From Nitrosomonas sp. (lineage in GTDB: Bacteria > Pseudomonadota > Gammaproteobacteria > Burkholderiales > Nitrosomonadaceae): DNA of 37,242 nt. Shown here in pieces: positions 9,592 through 18,482 of this stretch. Both the position numbers and the translations under genes were made by a program. Numbering within the stretch: the stretch's first letter is position 1; every line of letters starts with the position of its first letter. The DNA is taken from contig JAJFJH010000228.1 of assembly GCA_021774155.1 (NCBI GenBank), forward strand, positions 1 to 37,242. Reading direction: 5' to 3'. The notes under the pieces were generated by a model. It was given only the letters and a program-made list of their open reading frames with translations, was not told the DNA's origin and made no database searches.

Positions 9592-11523
9592 TCACGCAAC
9601 CTTAGGTTCAGTTGAATTGTTTAGCTTTTCATGGTGATACGTATTACGTAAAAAAGACTCAAACATTAATAGCGTCCATAGTGGTGCGCTATAGTCTCTT
9701 CTCCCTGATTGATGGTGATCAAGCATTTCTTCAAGAAACTTAATATTAAATATGCCTGTTTCAGCCAGTACCGGGCCAAGTATCGCACTGCGCAGTCGTT
9801 CACGTAACTCACCTCTAAACCAACTTGCGATCGGAATGGAGAACCCCATTTTGTCTCGATAAAGTATATTGTCTGAAAGATAGGGTTCTAGTGATTTTTT
9901 AAATATGTACTTGCCTTCCGTACCTTTTAATTTAAGAGAAGCAGGCAATCCTGAAATCCACTCGACTAATTCATGATCCAACAGCGGTACTCGGACTTCT
10001 AAGGAATGCGCCATGCTGGCTCTGTCCACCTTGGTAAGAATGTCTCCAACAAGATACGTCTTGATGTCTAAATATTGCACGCTCGATAATGCATCTTCTG
10101 CAGGACACTGATTTGCGTGTTCTCTTAAAACTTCGATTGCATGATAATCTTGTAAATCATTTTTGAATGAAGGAGTGAATAGACGTTGCCGCATTTTGTT
10201 ATCCATAATCGATACACTATGAAAGTAGCCTTCTACAGAATCGCGAGCTAACGCTTCAAAGGTTGATTTTGCTCGTAAAACTTTAGGTGCCCAATCAGCC
10301 TTAGGATAAAGATTTCCTAATAAACCAAATAGTGGTTTACGTATTTTGTGTGAAAGTACTGATCTGGTTTTCTCTTCATACATATGCCAGCGATATCGAC
10401 GGTACCCAGCCAAATTTTCATCGCCTCCATCACCCGATAAGACCACAGTGACATTTTTCTTTGCCAGCTCACAGACGCGGTAAGTAGGCATTGCTGAACT
10501 GTCTGCAAAAGGTTCGTCATATAAAGCAGCTAATTTGTCAATTAGATCAAAGTCGTTTTGCCCAACTTGTTCAACGTAATGTTTGGTTTGATAACGATTA
10601 GCAACTTCCTGAGCATAGGAAGATTCATTAAACTTTGGGTCGCCAAAAGAGATAGAGCAAGTGTTGACGGGTTCGTCCATCAAACCACTCATCATTGCTA
10701 CGACAGCACTAGAATCTACGCCGCCGGATAGAAATGCGCCAAGGGGTACTTCTGTCATTAAATGGATATTGACTGAATCGCGTAATTTAGTAATTAATTC
10801 TTCTTGAGCTTCTTGTTCACTGATGGCGTCATGTGGTGTGAATGGTACGTCCCAGTATTGCTTTGGTTGCAGTGATGTTTGTCCTCTACGTACGGACAAA
10901 CTGAAGCCGGGAGAAAGTTTGTTGGCTTGTTTAAATATTGTTTTTGGCTCTGGTATATAGCCGTAAGAAAAGTAATCTTCAATCGCACGAGGGTCCATTT
11001 CTCGATTAAAATCAGTGTGAGCTAGAATTGCTTTAAGTTCAGAAGAGAAGATGAACGATCCATTTTCAAGTAATGCATAGTAAAACGGTTTTATGCCTAG
11101 CCGGTCTCGAGCCATAAAAAGTGTTTCTTGGTTACGATCCCATAAACCAAACGCGAACATGCCGCGGAAACGCTCAACGCAACGCTCACCCCATTCTTCC
11201 CAGGCATGTACGATTACCTCAGTGTCACTGTGAGTACGAAATTTATGGCCAAGTGCCGTTAATTCATTAACGAGTAATTTGAAATTATAAATCTCACCAT
11301 TGAATACAACGACAACGCTGCCGTCTTCGTTAAAGAGTGGTTGCTGACCACTAGATACATCAATAATAGATAAACGGCGATGTCCCAAACCAATTCCTGG
11401 TTCAGTGTAGATATCACCTTCGTTGGGTCCACGATGAACTTGTGTTTGGTTCATGCGTTCAAGCTGTTGTTTGTCTATTTCACTTTTTCTGTGTATATCA
11501 AACAGACCAACAATCCCACACAT
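9592..11523 (-). CDS. asparagine synthase-like amidotransferase, exosortase A system-associated (TIGR03108-like)
   Basis: 643 aa; MCGIVGLFD Ntn-glutaminase start, LGHRRLSIIDVSSGQQPL, PLGAFLSGGVDSSAVVAMM PP-loop; genomic context. Confidence 0.92.
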   Translation of the reverse strand: MCGIVGLFDIHRKSEIDKQQLERMNQTQVHRGPNEGDIYTEPGIGLGHRRLSIIDVSSGQQPLFNEDGSVVVVFNGEIYNFKLLVNELTALGHKFRTHSDTEVIVHAWEEWGERCVERFRGMFAFGLWDRNQETLFMARDRLGIKPFYYALLENGSFIFSSELKAILAHTDFNREMDPRAIEDYFSYGYIPEPKTIFKQANKLSPGFSLSVRRGQTSLQPKQYWDVPFTPHDAISEQEAQEELITKLRDSVNIHLMTEVPLGAFLSGGVDSSAVVAMMSGLMDEPVNTCSISFGDPKFNESSYAQEVANRYQTKHYVEQVGQNDFDLIDKLAALYDEPFADSSAMPTYRVCELAKKNVTVVLSGDGGDENLAGYRRYRWHMYEEKTRSVLSHKIRKPLFGLLGNLYPKADWAPKVLRAKSTFEALARDSVEGYFHSVSIMDNKMRQRLFTPSFKNDLQDYHAIEVLREHANQCPAEDALSSVQYLDIKTYLVGDILTKVDRASMAHSLEVRVPLLDHELVEWISGLPASLKLKGTEGKYIFKKSLEPYLSDNILYRDKMGFSIPIASWFRGELRERLRSAILGPVLAETGIFNIKFLEEMLDHHQSGRRDYSAPLWTLLMFESFLRNTYHHEKLNNSTEPKVA

Positions 11524-11588
11524 ATTATTTTTCCTTTTTTAGATTTATTTTCACTGAAAGTAAGTTCAATGAGGTTTGCATATGGTTT

Positions 11589-12731
11589 TTAATGTAAAAC
11601 TTTGTCATAGACGCTCAAATAAGCATTCATCATTGCGTCCATGCTAAAGTTTGCTTCGATCTGTTGGCGTGCTGCTGCACCATGATCTTTTACTAATTGA
11701 GCGTCGGTGTAGTAGTTTAATATCGCTTCCGCCATTTCATTTAGATTGCCGGCCTCAATGAGTTTTCCGGTAACGCCTTGTTTAACCAACTCGACATTTC
11801 CACCAACACGGGTGGCGACAACAGGTAGTCCACAAGACATTGCTTCTAGAATCGTATTAGAGATACCTTCTCCAAGTGAAGGCAGTACAAACAAATCCAT
11901 TGATTGCATGAGCACCGGAATGTCTGTTCTTTCGCCAGGAAACCAAACAAGGTTTTCAATATCCTCTTTTTTTGTTAATTCCATACACTCATTACGTGTA
12001 ATTCCTTCACCGACGATTAATAGACGAAGATGCTTGCGAGCGGATGGTTGTTTCTTAAGGGTCTGTATGAAAGCGCGAACTAACGTAGGGTAATCTTTTA
12101 CTGCGGCCATTCTTCCAACACTGCCAATAACAAATGTGTTTTCACCAAAGAAACCTGTTGGACCTAATTCAGTTGGTTTTTTTAGGTTTGTATGGAAACG
12201 ACGATTATTAACACCATTATAAATTTGCGTAATTTTATTGGGCGATACACCAATTGTGTTAACCAACCATGTTTCGAGGTCTTTACTTACAGCGATGAAA
12301 TGATTAATAAATGGGCTGATTAATTGTCGCAGTAAATTATATTTGCGGTTGTCGCCATTAAGATCAAACATGTCTCGGCCATGTTCCCCGTGTATCCGTG
12401 CTTTCACACGAGCTACGACTGAAATAAGTTGTGCTTCCATTGTGCCAAGATTTCTTGTATGAACAATATCAGGGTTCAACTGCCGCAGTGCTTTAAAAAG
12501 ATTAAGATATAACTTAGGATCAAGGCCTTCTTCTTTATTCAATGCAATTATTTTCACATCTTTTCTGGTTATCCGTTGATAAAAATCGGTATACCCTTTT
12601 AAACATATAATTGCGTGCCGGTAACGATCAGACGGTATATGGTTAATAAGATTAACCAGACCGTTTTCTAATCCGCCAATATCAAGATGGTAGATGACAT
12701 GAACAATAAGAGGTGGTTTTCTTGAATTCAC
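11589..12731 (-). CDS. glycosyltransferase, PEP-CTERM/XrtA system-associated (TIGR03088-like)
   Basis: 380 aa GT-B/GT4 type: VIYHLDIGGLENGLVNLI, VGRMAAVKDYPTLVRAF, LPSLGEGISNTILEAMSCGLPVVATRVGG. Confidence 0.9.
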   Translation of the reverse strand: MNSRKPPLIVHVIYHLDIGGLENGLVNLINHIPSDRYRHAIICLKGYTDFYQRITRKDVKIIALNKEEGLDPKLYLNLFKALRQLNPDIVHTRNLGTMEAQLISVVARVKARIHGEHGRDMFDLNGDNRKYNLLRQLISPFINHFIAVSKDLETWLVNTIGVSPNKITQIYNGVNNRRFHTNLKKPTELGPTGFFGENTFVIGSVGRMAAVKDYPTLVRAFIQTLKKQPSARKHLRLLIVGEGITRNECMELTKKEDIENLVWFPGERTDIPVLMQSMDLFVLPSLGEGISNTILEAMSCGLPVVATRVGGNVELVKQGVTGKLIEAGNLNEMAEAILNYYTDAQLVKDHGAAARQQIEANFSMDAMMNAYLSVYDKVLH

Positions 12732-14303
12732 TTAAAAAGGCTCTTCTGCCTTATGTAGCCCAGCTAATATTGATGGCCTCAAATCGCTTAAAAATTTATT
12801 CATGGTGTCAGTAGCCTCATCTATTGAATCTTCATAATGACTGGCCAGTATTATCTCGGCGCCGCCGTCATTATTGGAAAAGAGCATGTTTTTTGCGAGT
12901 AGTGCTTTTGCAATATATGGGCTGATTGTTTCGATATCATCAAGCCAGTACCAACGCCAAACCAGTAGTTTAGAAGAACGTGAATGGAGTTGTGTTTCAC
13001 GAATTTTTAATTCTTGTGAATTTATAACAACAGTACGTGTTGTTTCATTGATATTGCGCCAAATGTCATCATCATCTTTTACTAAAATATTTCCAAAGTT
13101 AATGAGCTCATTGCCTTGATGCTGATTATGGTAGTAAGTGATAAAAAGACTAACCCTTTTATTATTATGTTGGTAATTATTGTAAAGTTTGGTAGGTTCA
13201 CCCACATAAATAGGTTCCCAACTAGTCATTGGTTCTGAGTTAACTGACCAGTCTTTTGAGGGATAATTTATTTCGATTTTGTGAATTGCATTCAAGCTTG
13301 TTTGTTTGTCTATATGGGAGGCAAATATTGGCCAGATTAGAGCAACAGAAAATACAGTGAAAGCCATTAATAAAGTTCGGTTAAGTGAAGAAGATGTGTT
13401 GATTTTGTTGTGGTTTTTGTTTGGGTGTGTCACTTGTTTTGCTTCATTGTTATCATCCTCACGCCAAAAAGAACCAGCCCAAAATAATAACAACATGACA
13501 AAGCCAAAAAATATCCAGCCATAAATCAGGTGGTCTACTCCGACTGCCAATGTCATCCCGCTTAAATGGCCTGTCATTACGATTAGATAAGCACGAATGC
13601 CATTGGCAATAATGGGTACGATTATCGATAGTATGATAAAGATAATTCGGCGTTTAAAGCTAAAATAAGTTAAATAGGCATACAGTGTGCCTAAGGTGAC
13701 TGACGCAATGAGATAGCGCAGTCCGCTACATGCTTCTACGACAGACCAGTTGCCTGTTGGCAGTGAGAAAAATGTACCCTCACGAAATACGGGCACCCCA
13801 GTTAATTGAAGCGCGCTTACCGTGAAGTCGGCGGTAAAATCAATGAGTGGTGGTATTAGTACATCTCCAAATGGCACCGCAAAAAAGAGATACACCAGCG
13901 GAAAAGTCGTTGCTATTAATAGGCGATTACCTAATATAGCCCAGACAATAATGGGTATCATGGCAACTAACATGTACTGTGTTACGATTTGTACACTGGC
14001 CAGTGTAGCAATAAGCCATGTGAAACCAATACCGCAGAGTGCTATTAATGCAAAAAAGTTAGGTTGGTGATCAAGTAATAGTAGCTGTCGCCGCCGTGTC
14101 CATATCATATAAATACTAAATGGCAGAATAAGAAACCCATGTGCATAAGTCTCTGAGCGATTCCACGTAGCAACCATAGACCATGTAGTTTGATGATAAA
14201 TGCCAAGAATTCCCAAGATAACCACAATTGTTATCGAAGAAGCCATCTTCAAACGATTATCAGTTGTCACATTAGATTGGTTTAGTGAAGTCTGTGCGTT
14301 CAT
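12732..14303 (-). CDS. xrtA: exosortase A fused to a C-terminal EpsI domain
   Basis: 523 aa multi-TM; conserved Cys (VVEACSGLRYLIAS), Arg (IIANGIRAYLIVMTGH) and His (VGVDHLIYGWIFFG) of the exosortase core, followed by a soluble EpsI-like region. Confidence 0.93.
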   Translation of the reverse strand: MNAQTSLNQSNVTTDNRLKMASSITIVVILGILGIYHQTTWSMVATWNRSETYAHGFLILPFSIYMIWTRRRQLLLLDHQPNFFALIALCGIGFTWLIATLASVQIVTQYMLVAMIPIIVWAILGNRLLIATTFPLVYLFFAVPFGDVLIPPLIDFTADFTVSALQLTGVPVFREGTFFSLPTGNWSVVEACSGLRYLIASVTLGTLYAYLTYFSFKRRIIFIILSIIVPIIANGIRAYLIVMTGHLSGMTLAVGVDHLIYGWIFFGFVMLLLFWAGSFWREDDNNEAKQVTHPNKNHNKINTSSSLNRTLLMAFTVFSVALIWPIFASHIDKQTSLNAIHKIEINYPSKDWSVNSEPMTSWEPIYVGEPTKLYNNYQHNNKRVSLFITYYHNQHQGNELINFGNILVKDDDDIWRNINETTRTVVINSQELKIRETQLHSRSSKLLVWRWYWLDDIETISPYIAKALLAKNMLFSNNDGGAEIILASHYEDSIDEATDTMNKFLSDLRPSILAGLHKAEEPF

Positions 14304-15514
14304 GTTGATTGAGCTTTTAATGGTTTGGATAGTAACTGGTCAATACGCATTAAATTATTTTCCCAGCTGTAGTTAGATAAAACAAAAGACCTAGCTGCTT
14401 GACCAATGGAGACAGTGTCACTTGATTGGAGTAATGCCATAATCTGTTGAGCGAAAGCTTTTTCGTCAGTAGCAACAAATAATTCTTTTTCAGGTGTTGC
14501 ATTGATGCCTTCTAAGGCTTGTGGAGACGTGATAACGACTTTTCCCATGGACATTGCTTCTAACACTTTGTTTTGTATTCCTCTTGCAATTCTTAATGGC
14601 GCCACAATAAGCGATGCATGAGCTAAGTAGGGTCTTGTTTCTTCAACAAATCCAGTGACAGTAATATTGGGTAGAGAGGCTAGCGCCTTAACTTGAGAGC
14701 TAGGCCGACTACCGACGATATAAAACTGTACATTTGGTCGGCTTGCAGAAATTTTAGGAAAAATTTCTTTAGCGAACCATTCAACCGCGTCTATATTTGC
14801 CCAGTAATCCATTGCGCCGGTAAACACAATGATTTCTGTTTGATTGGGATATGGGTTGTCATATTTCCTATCTGGCGTAAAAAAATCAGTATCAACGCCA
14901 TTGTTGAAATAGGTAACTTTATTTGCATCTTCTGGTGCTAGCTGTTGGAAAATATGGGCTTCTTTTTCTGAAACAAAACATGTGCTATCGAACTCTTGTG
15001 TTATTTTTCTCTCATAATCCAGCAATAATTTTGATTCACGTTGGTAAATCCAACTCTGTGGCCAAGATTTAGTCTCTGCGTATTGTCTCCATTTGTCTGA
15101 GTCAACATCAACAAGATCAATTACGCGGTGTAACGAGGAATGATGCCGCGTAAATTGTGCCATGGCAGCAGAGAAGATTAATGTTTTACGAATTGATTTT
15201 GTTTTAATAAGTGTGTTAACCCAATCTTGAAACTGCTTGTTTTTATAGAAAGCCAAGGTTAGCGGGTCATTATTGAATAATGCAGGTAGACAATGGAGAC
15301 GTGCAACTAATGGATTGAGGCTTACAATGTATGTTTCAGCACAAAGGCTTTTAACTTTGTTAACGTATTTCCAATCATCCTTATCATCAATAAAAGTTCC
15401 AAGATGAACGCGATAGTTCTGGCTCAAGTGTTTTAATAAATGATAAGAGCGTATTTTGTCACCCTTGTTTGGCGGGTAGGGGATTCGATGGGTAAGATAA
15501 AGAATATCTTCCAT
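14300..15514 (-). CDS. glycosyltransferase, PEP-CTERM/XrtA system-associated (TIGR03087-like)
   Basis: 404 aa; MEDILYLTHRIPYPPNKGDKIRSYHLLKHL, VFTGAMDYWANIDAVEWFA, RIARGIQNKVLEAMSMGKVVITSPQALEG; 4-nt overlap with xrtA. Confidence 0.92.
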   Translation of the reverse strand: MEDILYLTHRIPYPPNKGDKIRSYHLLKHLSQNYRVHLGTFIDDKDDWKYVNKVKSLCAETYIVSLNPLVARLHCLPALFNNDPLTLAFYKNKQFQDWVNTLIKTKSIRKTLIFSAAMAQFTRHHSSLHRVIDLVDVDSDKWRQYAETKSWPQSWIYQRESKLLLDYERKITQEFDSTCFVSEKEAHIFQQLAPEDANKVTYFNNGVDTDFFTPDRKYDNPYPNQTEIIVFTGAMDYWANIDAVEWFAKEIFPKISASRPNVQFYIVGSRPSSQVKALASLPNITVTGFVEETRPYLAHASLIVAPLRIARGIQNKVLEAMSMGKVVITSPQALEGINATPEKELFVATDEKAFAQQIMALLQSSDTVSIGQAARSFVLSNYSWENNLMRIDQLLSKPLKAQST

Positions 15515-15515
15515 G

Positions 15516-16577
15516 TTAACCTAGGTTCTTCACAATATGTGGGCCAACTAAATTAGCAACAGAAAGTGGTAGTTTTCGCCAGGCTTTAATAAACAACTGA
15601 TACTTAGGATTCAGAGGATTGTGGTCAGGTATTTCCTTGGCTTTAACGAGCTGGTATTCATAATGCAGTGGTTGTGGCTCGAATCCCCAGTTCTTTTTGA
15701 AACTAAAGGAGCCGGTATTACGTTTGCTTCGACCAAAATCGAAAGTTTTGACTCCCTTTTCACAGGCTAGGCGCATTAATTCCCAATACATAAAGTCATT
15801 GGCCGCGAGGTTTCTAGCGCTATCAGTTCCACCACCGTAATAAGGTAAGACTTCATCACGGAAATAAAAACTCATGACGCTACTAACTGTTTTGTCATCT
15901 TTAGTGATAATCATTAATTCACAGTCTTCAGCAAAAACCTCTTTGAGTAGTTGAAAATACTTCTTAGAGAAAACAGGTGTACCCAAACGATGAACGCTTG
16001 TTGCGTATGCAAAGAAGAAACGTTCAATATCTTGGTCGATAACGCTTTGCAGTTCAGCTTTAATCCCTTTGCGAACCATGGCGCGTTGTTTGCGTGGAAT
16101 TGCTTGCATGTTTTTTTCCACGTCAGGATCAATCTCTTTACGAAAAGTGACATAAAGGTCTTTAGTTGGCCAACCTGAATGTTGTGTCTCACGATTACGG
16201 TATTCTAAAAAGTCGACGCTTAGTTGTGTGGCTAATGCTTGAGCGGCTTGATCAAGCGCTTCCCAGGCTTGTTCGTTAATTGCGGCAATACCACCATAGA
16301 CACAGAAGGGGAGTGCACTCAGAGAGTGTCCAAAGAGAACGCTTTTGACCTCAGCTAAAGGAAGTACGCCTAGAATATCACCATTAACTTCAGCATAAAG
16401 AAACCAAGTTTTATGTCCAAAAGCACGCTCGATTACTGTTTTCCAGCCCGCTCGATGAAAGAAAGTGGCATCTGGACAACTTGAAATGAATTGATCCCAT
16501 CTTTCATAATCTTCTGGTTGCATATAGTGAACAGAGGGTGGTGTTATTGATACCGGATCATCGAGTTCTATTGACAT
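15516..16577 (-). CDS. FemAB-like acyl/aminoacyl transferase, XrtA-associated (TIGR03019-like)
   Basis: YYGGGTDSARNLAANDFMYWELMRLACEKGVKTFDFGRSKRNTGSFSFKKNWGFEPQPL. The ORF track begins at 16634, but Met at 16577 (MSIELDDPVS) removes a 43-nt overlap with the upstream gene. Confidence 0.88.
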   Translation of the reverse strand: MSIELDDPVSITPPSVHYMQPEDYERWDQFISSCPDATFFHRAGWKTVIERAFGHKTWFLYAEVNGDILGVLPLAEVKSVLFGHSLSALPFCVYGGIAAINEQAWEALDQAAQALATQLSVDFLEYRNRETQHSGWPTKDLYVTFRKEIDPDVEKNMQAIPRKQRAMVRKGIKAELQSVIDQDIERFFFAYATSVHRLGTPVFSKKYFQLLKEVFAEDCELMIITKDDKTVSSVMSFYFRDEVLPYYGGGTDSARNLAANDFMYWELMRLACEKGVKTFDFGRSKRNTGSFSFKKNWGFEPQPLHYEYQLVKAKEIPDHNPLNPKYQLFIKAWRKLPLSVANLVGPHIVKNLG

Positions 16578-16591
16578 AATATTGCAAGCGC

Positions 16592-17437
16592 TCACGAAAT
16601 TTGTGGTAGAAATATGTGATCCATACGGCCCCATTTAAAATCATGGGTTAACAATCGGAGCCTTCCTTCCATTCGTTGCAAATTTAGATAATGACGAAAA
16701 CGTGTTTTTAAATTAATGCCTTCTTGGCGAGGTTGTTCATAGTCAATTTCCCATGGGTGAAAATAGAAAATTGCCGGCTGAGTATCAACCTGATTGACTC
16801 TGTTTAAGAACCAACGCGAAACGGAGTAAGGCCATAGCCTGAAATAACCGCCGCCGCCAGCAGGGACATTGTGACCAAATAGTCGTGTGGTCGTGACAGG
16901 CAACTCAAGTAAACCTTTGCCTTCTGGCGGGTAAAAACCAAAACGTGGCGCATCAGGCATACCGTAGTGATCATGCTGTACAGGATAGATGCTGGAGCTA
17001 TACTGGTACCCTGCCTCTTGGAGAAATTCCAAAGCCCATAGGTTTTTGTGATTAATGGAAAAACTAGGTGCGCGGTAACCTAATACGGACTGACCGCTAA
17101 TATCTTCTAATAATGCTTTACTTTGCGTAATGTCTTCTTTAAATTCCGATGGTTGTTGATCTGTAACTCTGTAGTGTGACCAACCATGACTAGCGATCTC
17201 ATGCCCATTTTCCAGCATACGTTTGATCATTGATGGATAACGTTTGGCAACCCAACCTAAGGTGAAAAAAGTGGCTTTTATTTGTTTATCATCCAGCAAT
17301 AAAAGTATGCGATCTATATTTTTTTCAACCCGGCATGGCAGGGACTCCCATGCTTCTCTTGGAATATGGGATGCAAAAGCAGAAACCTGAAAATAGTCTT
17401 CAACATCAATTGTCATGGCGTTGCGTATTGATTTCAT
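16592..17437 (-). CDS. polysaccharide deacetylase (NodB fold), XrtA-associated (TIGR03006-like)
   Basis: 281 aa; AMTIDVEDYFQVSAF, ATFFTLGWVAKRYP, NGHEIASHGWSHYRV, GYRAPSFSI, FYFHPWEID. Confidence 0.93.
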   Translation of the reverse strand: MKSIRNAMTIDVEDYFQVSAFASHIPREAWESLPCRVEKNIDRILLLLDDKQIKATFFTLGWVAKRYPSMIKRMLENGHEIASHGWSHYRVTDQQPSEFKEDITQSKALLEDISGQSVLGYRAPSFSINHKNLWALEFLQEAGYQYSSSIYPVQHDHYGMPDAPRFGFYPPEGKGLLELPVTTTRLFGHNVPAGGGGYFRLWPYSVSRWFLNRVNQVDTQPAIFYFHPWEIDYEQPRQEGINLKTRFRHYLNLQRMEGRLRLLTHDFKWGRMDHIFLPQIS

Positions 17438-17473
17438 TTGTTTTCTTGGTTGGATATTTGTGAATAATAATCG

Positions 17474-18472
17474 TTATGACTTGTCTTTTTCTGTTCTACT
17501 TTTTACGCTGGATAGCGACAGAACCTGTTTTAATAAATCTAAAACAGAAATAACGGATTTCTCCATTTTATTGAGACGTTCATCCATTTGTTCAACACTG
17601 GGGTTATTATTTGTGGTGTCAGGGGGTAGATTGGGCTCGTCTAATTCTAAACCTGAAGAATCAAATTCTTGCTGGATATCTTGAACGACTTCACTCACTT
17701 CATGAACGCCAAAACTGTGTAGTTCATCAAGGTAACCCATTATTAACATACGGTCACAGAGGGTGTTGATTTTACGTGGGATACCGCCGCTTTGTTCATG
17801 TATAAGCGGAAAAGCCTCGTCTTGTATAACAGGGTTACCTTGCCAGCCAACCGTATTTAAACGATGCTCAATATATGCTCTGGTTTCCAAGGCGTCCATT
17901 GGACCTAAATGATAGGTGGCGATGACGCGTTGGCGTAGTTGTTGCATATTATTGCCTAGTAATATCCGCCTAAATTCTGGTTGGCCAAGTAAAAAAGTTT
18001 GTAGAAGTGGTTTGTCGTCTGTTTGATAGTTAGACAGCATCCTTAGCTGTTCAAGTGTGTCGGCTGAAAGATTCTGTGCTTCATCGACCACTAAAAGTGC
18101 GCGTTTACCTTGCTGATCACATTGACGAAGAAATTTCTCCAACTCAAGCAGTAGGGAAGCCTTAGTTATGTTTTCAGTATTTAACCCAAACGCTGCTGCA
18201 ACCATTCTTAATACGTCATCGGCATTCAAATATGTGTTTACGATCTGTGCGGAAATGATCTCTTCACATTCAAGTTTCTTAAAGAGCGTGCGCATGAGTG
18301 TGGTTTTACCTGCGCCAACTTCTCCAGTGATAATAATGAATCCCTCGCCTTGCGATAGGCCGTACTCTAGATAGGCCATGGCACGGTTGTGGCCTTTGCT
18401 GGCAAAGAAAAAACTCGGATCAGGCTGCAGTTGGAATGGTTTCGCAGTCAGACCGTAAAAAGATTCGTACAT
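17474..18472 (-). CDS. ExeA/MSHA-type AAA ATPase, XrtA-associated (TIGR03015-like)
   Basis: 332 aa; MYESFYGLTAKPFQLQPDPSFFFAS, Walker A GEVGAGKTTLMRTL, Walker B ALLVVDEAQNLS. Confidence 0.93.
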   Translation of the reverse strand: MYESFYGLTAKPFQLQPDPSFFFASKGHNRAMAYLEYGLSQGEGFIIITGEVGAGKTTLMRTLFKKLECEEIISAQIVNTYLNADDVLRMVAAAFGLNTENITKASLLLELEKFLRQCDQQGKRALLVVDEAQNLSADTLEQLRMLSNYQTDDKPLLQTFLLGQPEFRRILLGNNMQQLRQRVIATYHLGPMDALETRAYIEHRLNTVGWQGNPVIQDEAFPLIHEQSGGIPRKINTLCDRMLIMGYLDELHSFGVHEVSEVVQDIQQEFDSSGLELDEPNLPPDTTNNNPSVEQMDERLNKMEKSVISVLDLLKQVLSLSSVKSRTEKDKS

Positions 18473-18482
18473 TATTTTCCTT

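Noticed and set aside
11746-12093. 115-aa plus-strand ORF
   Set aside because: Antisense to the glycosyltransferase gene; no motif or ribosome-binding context.
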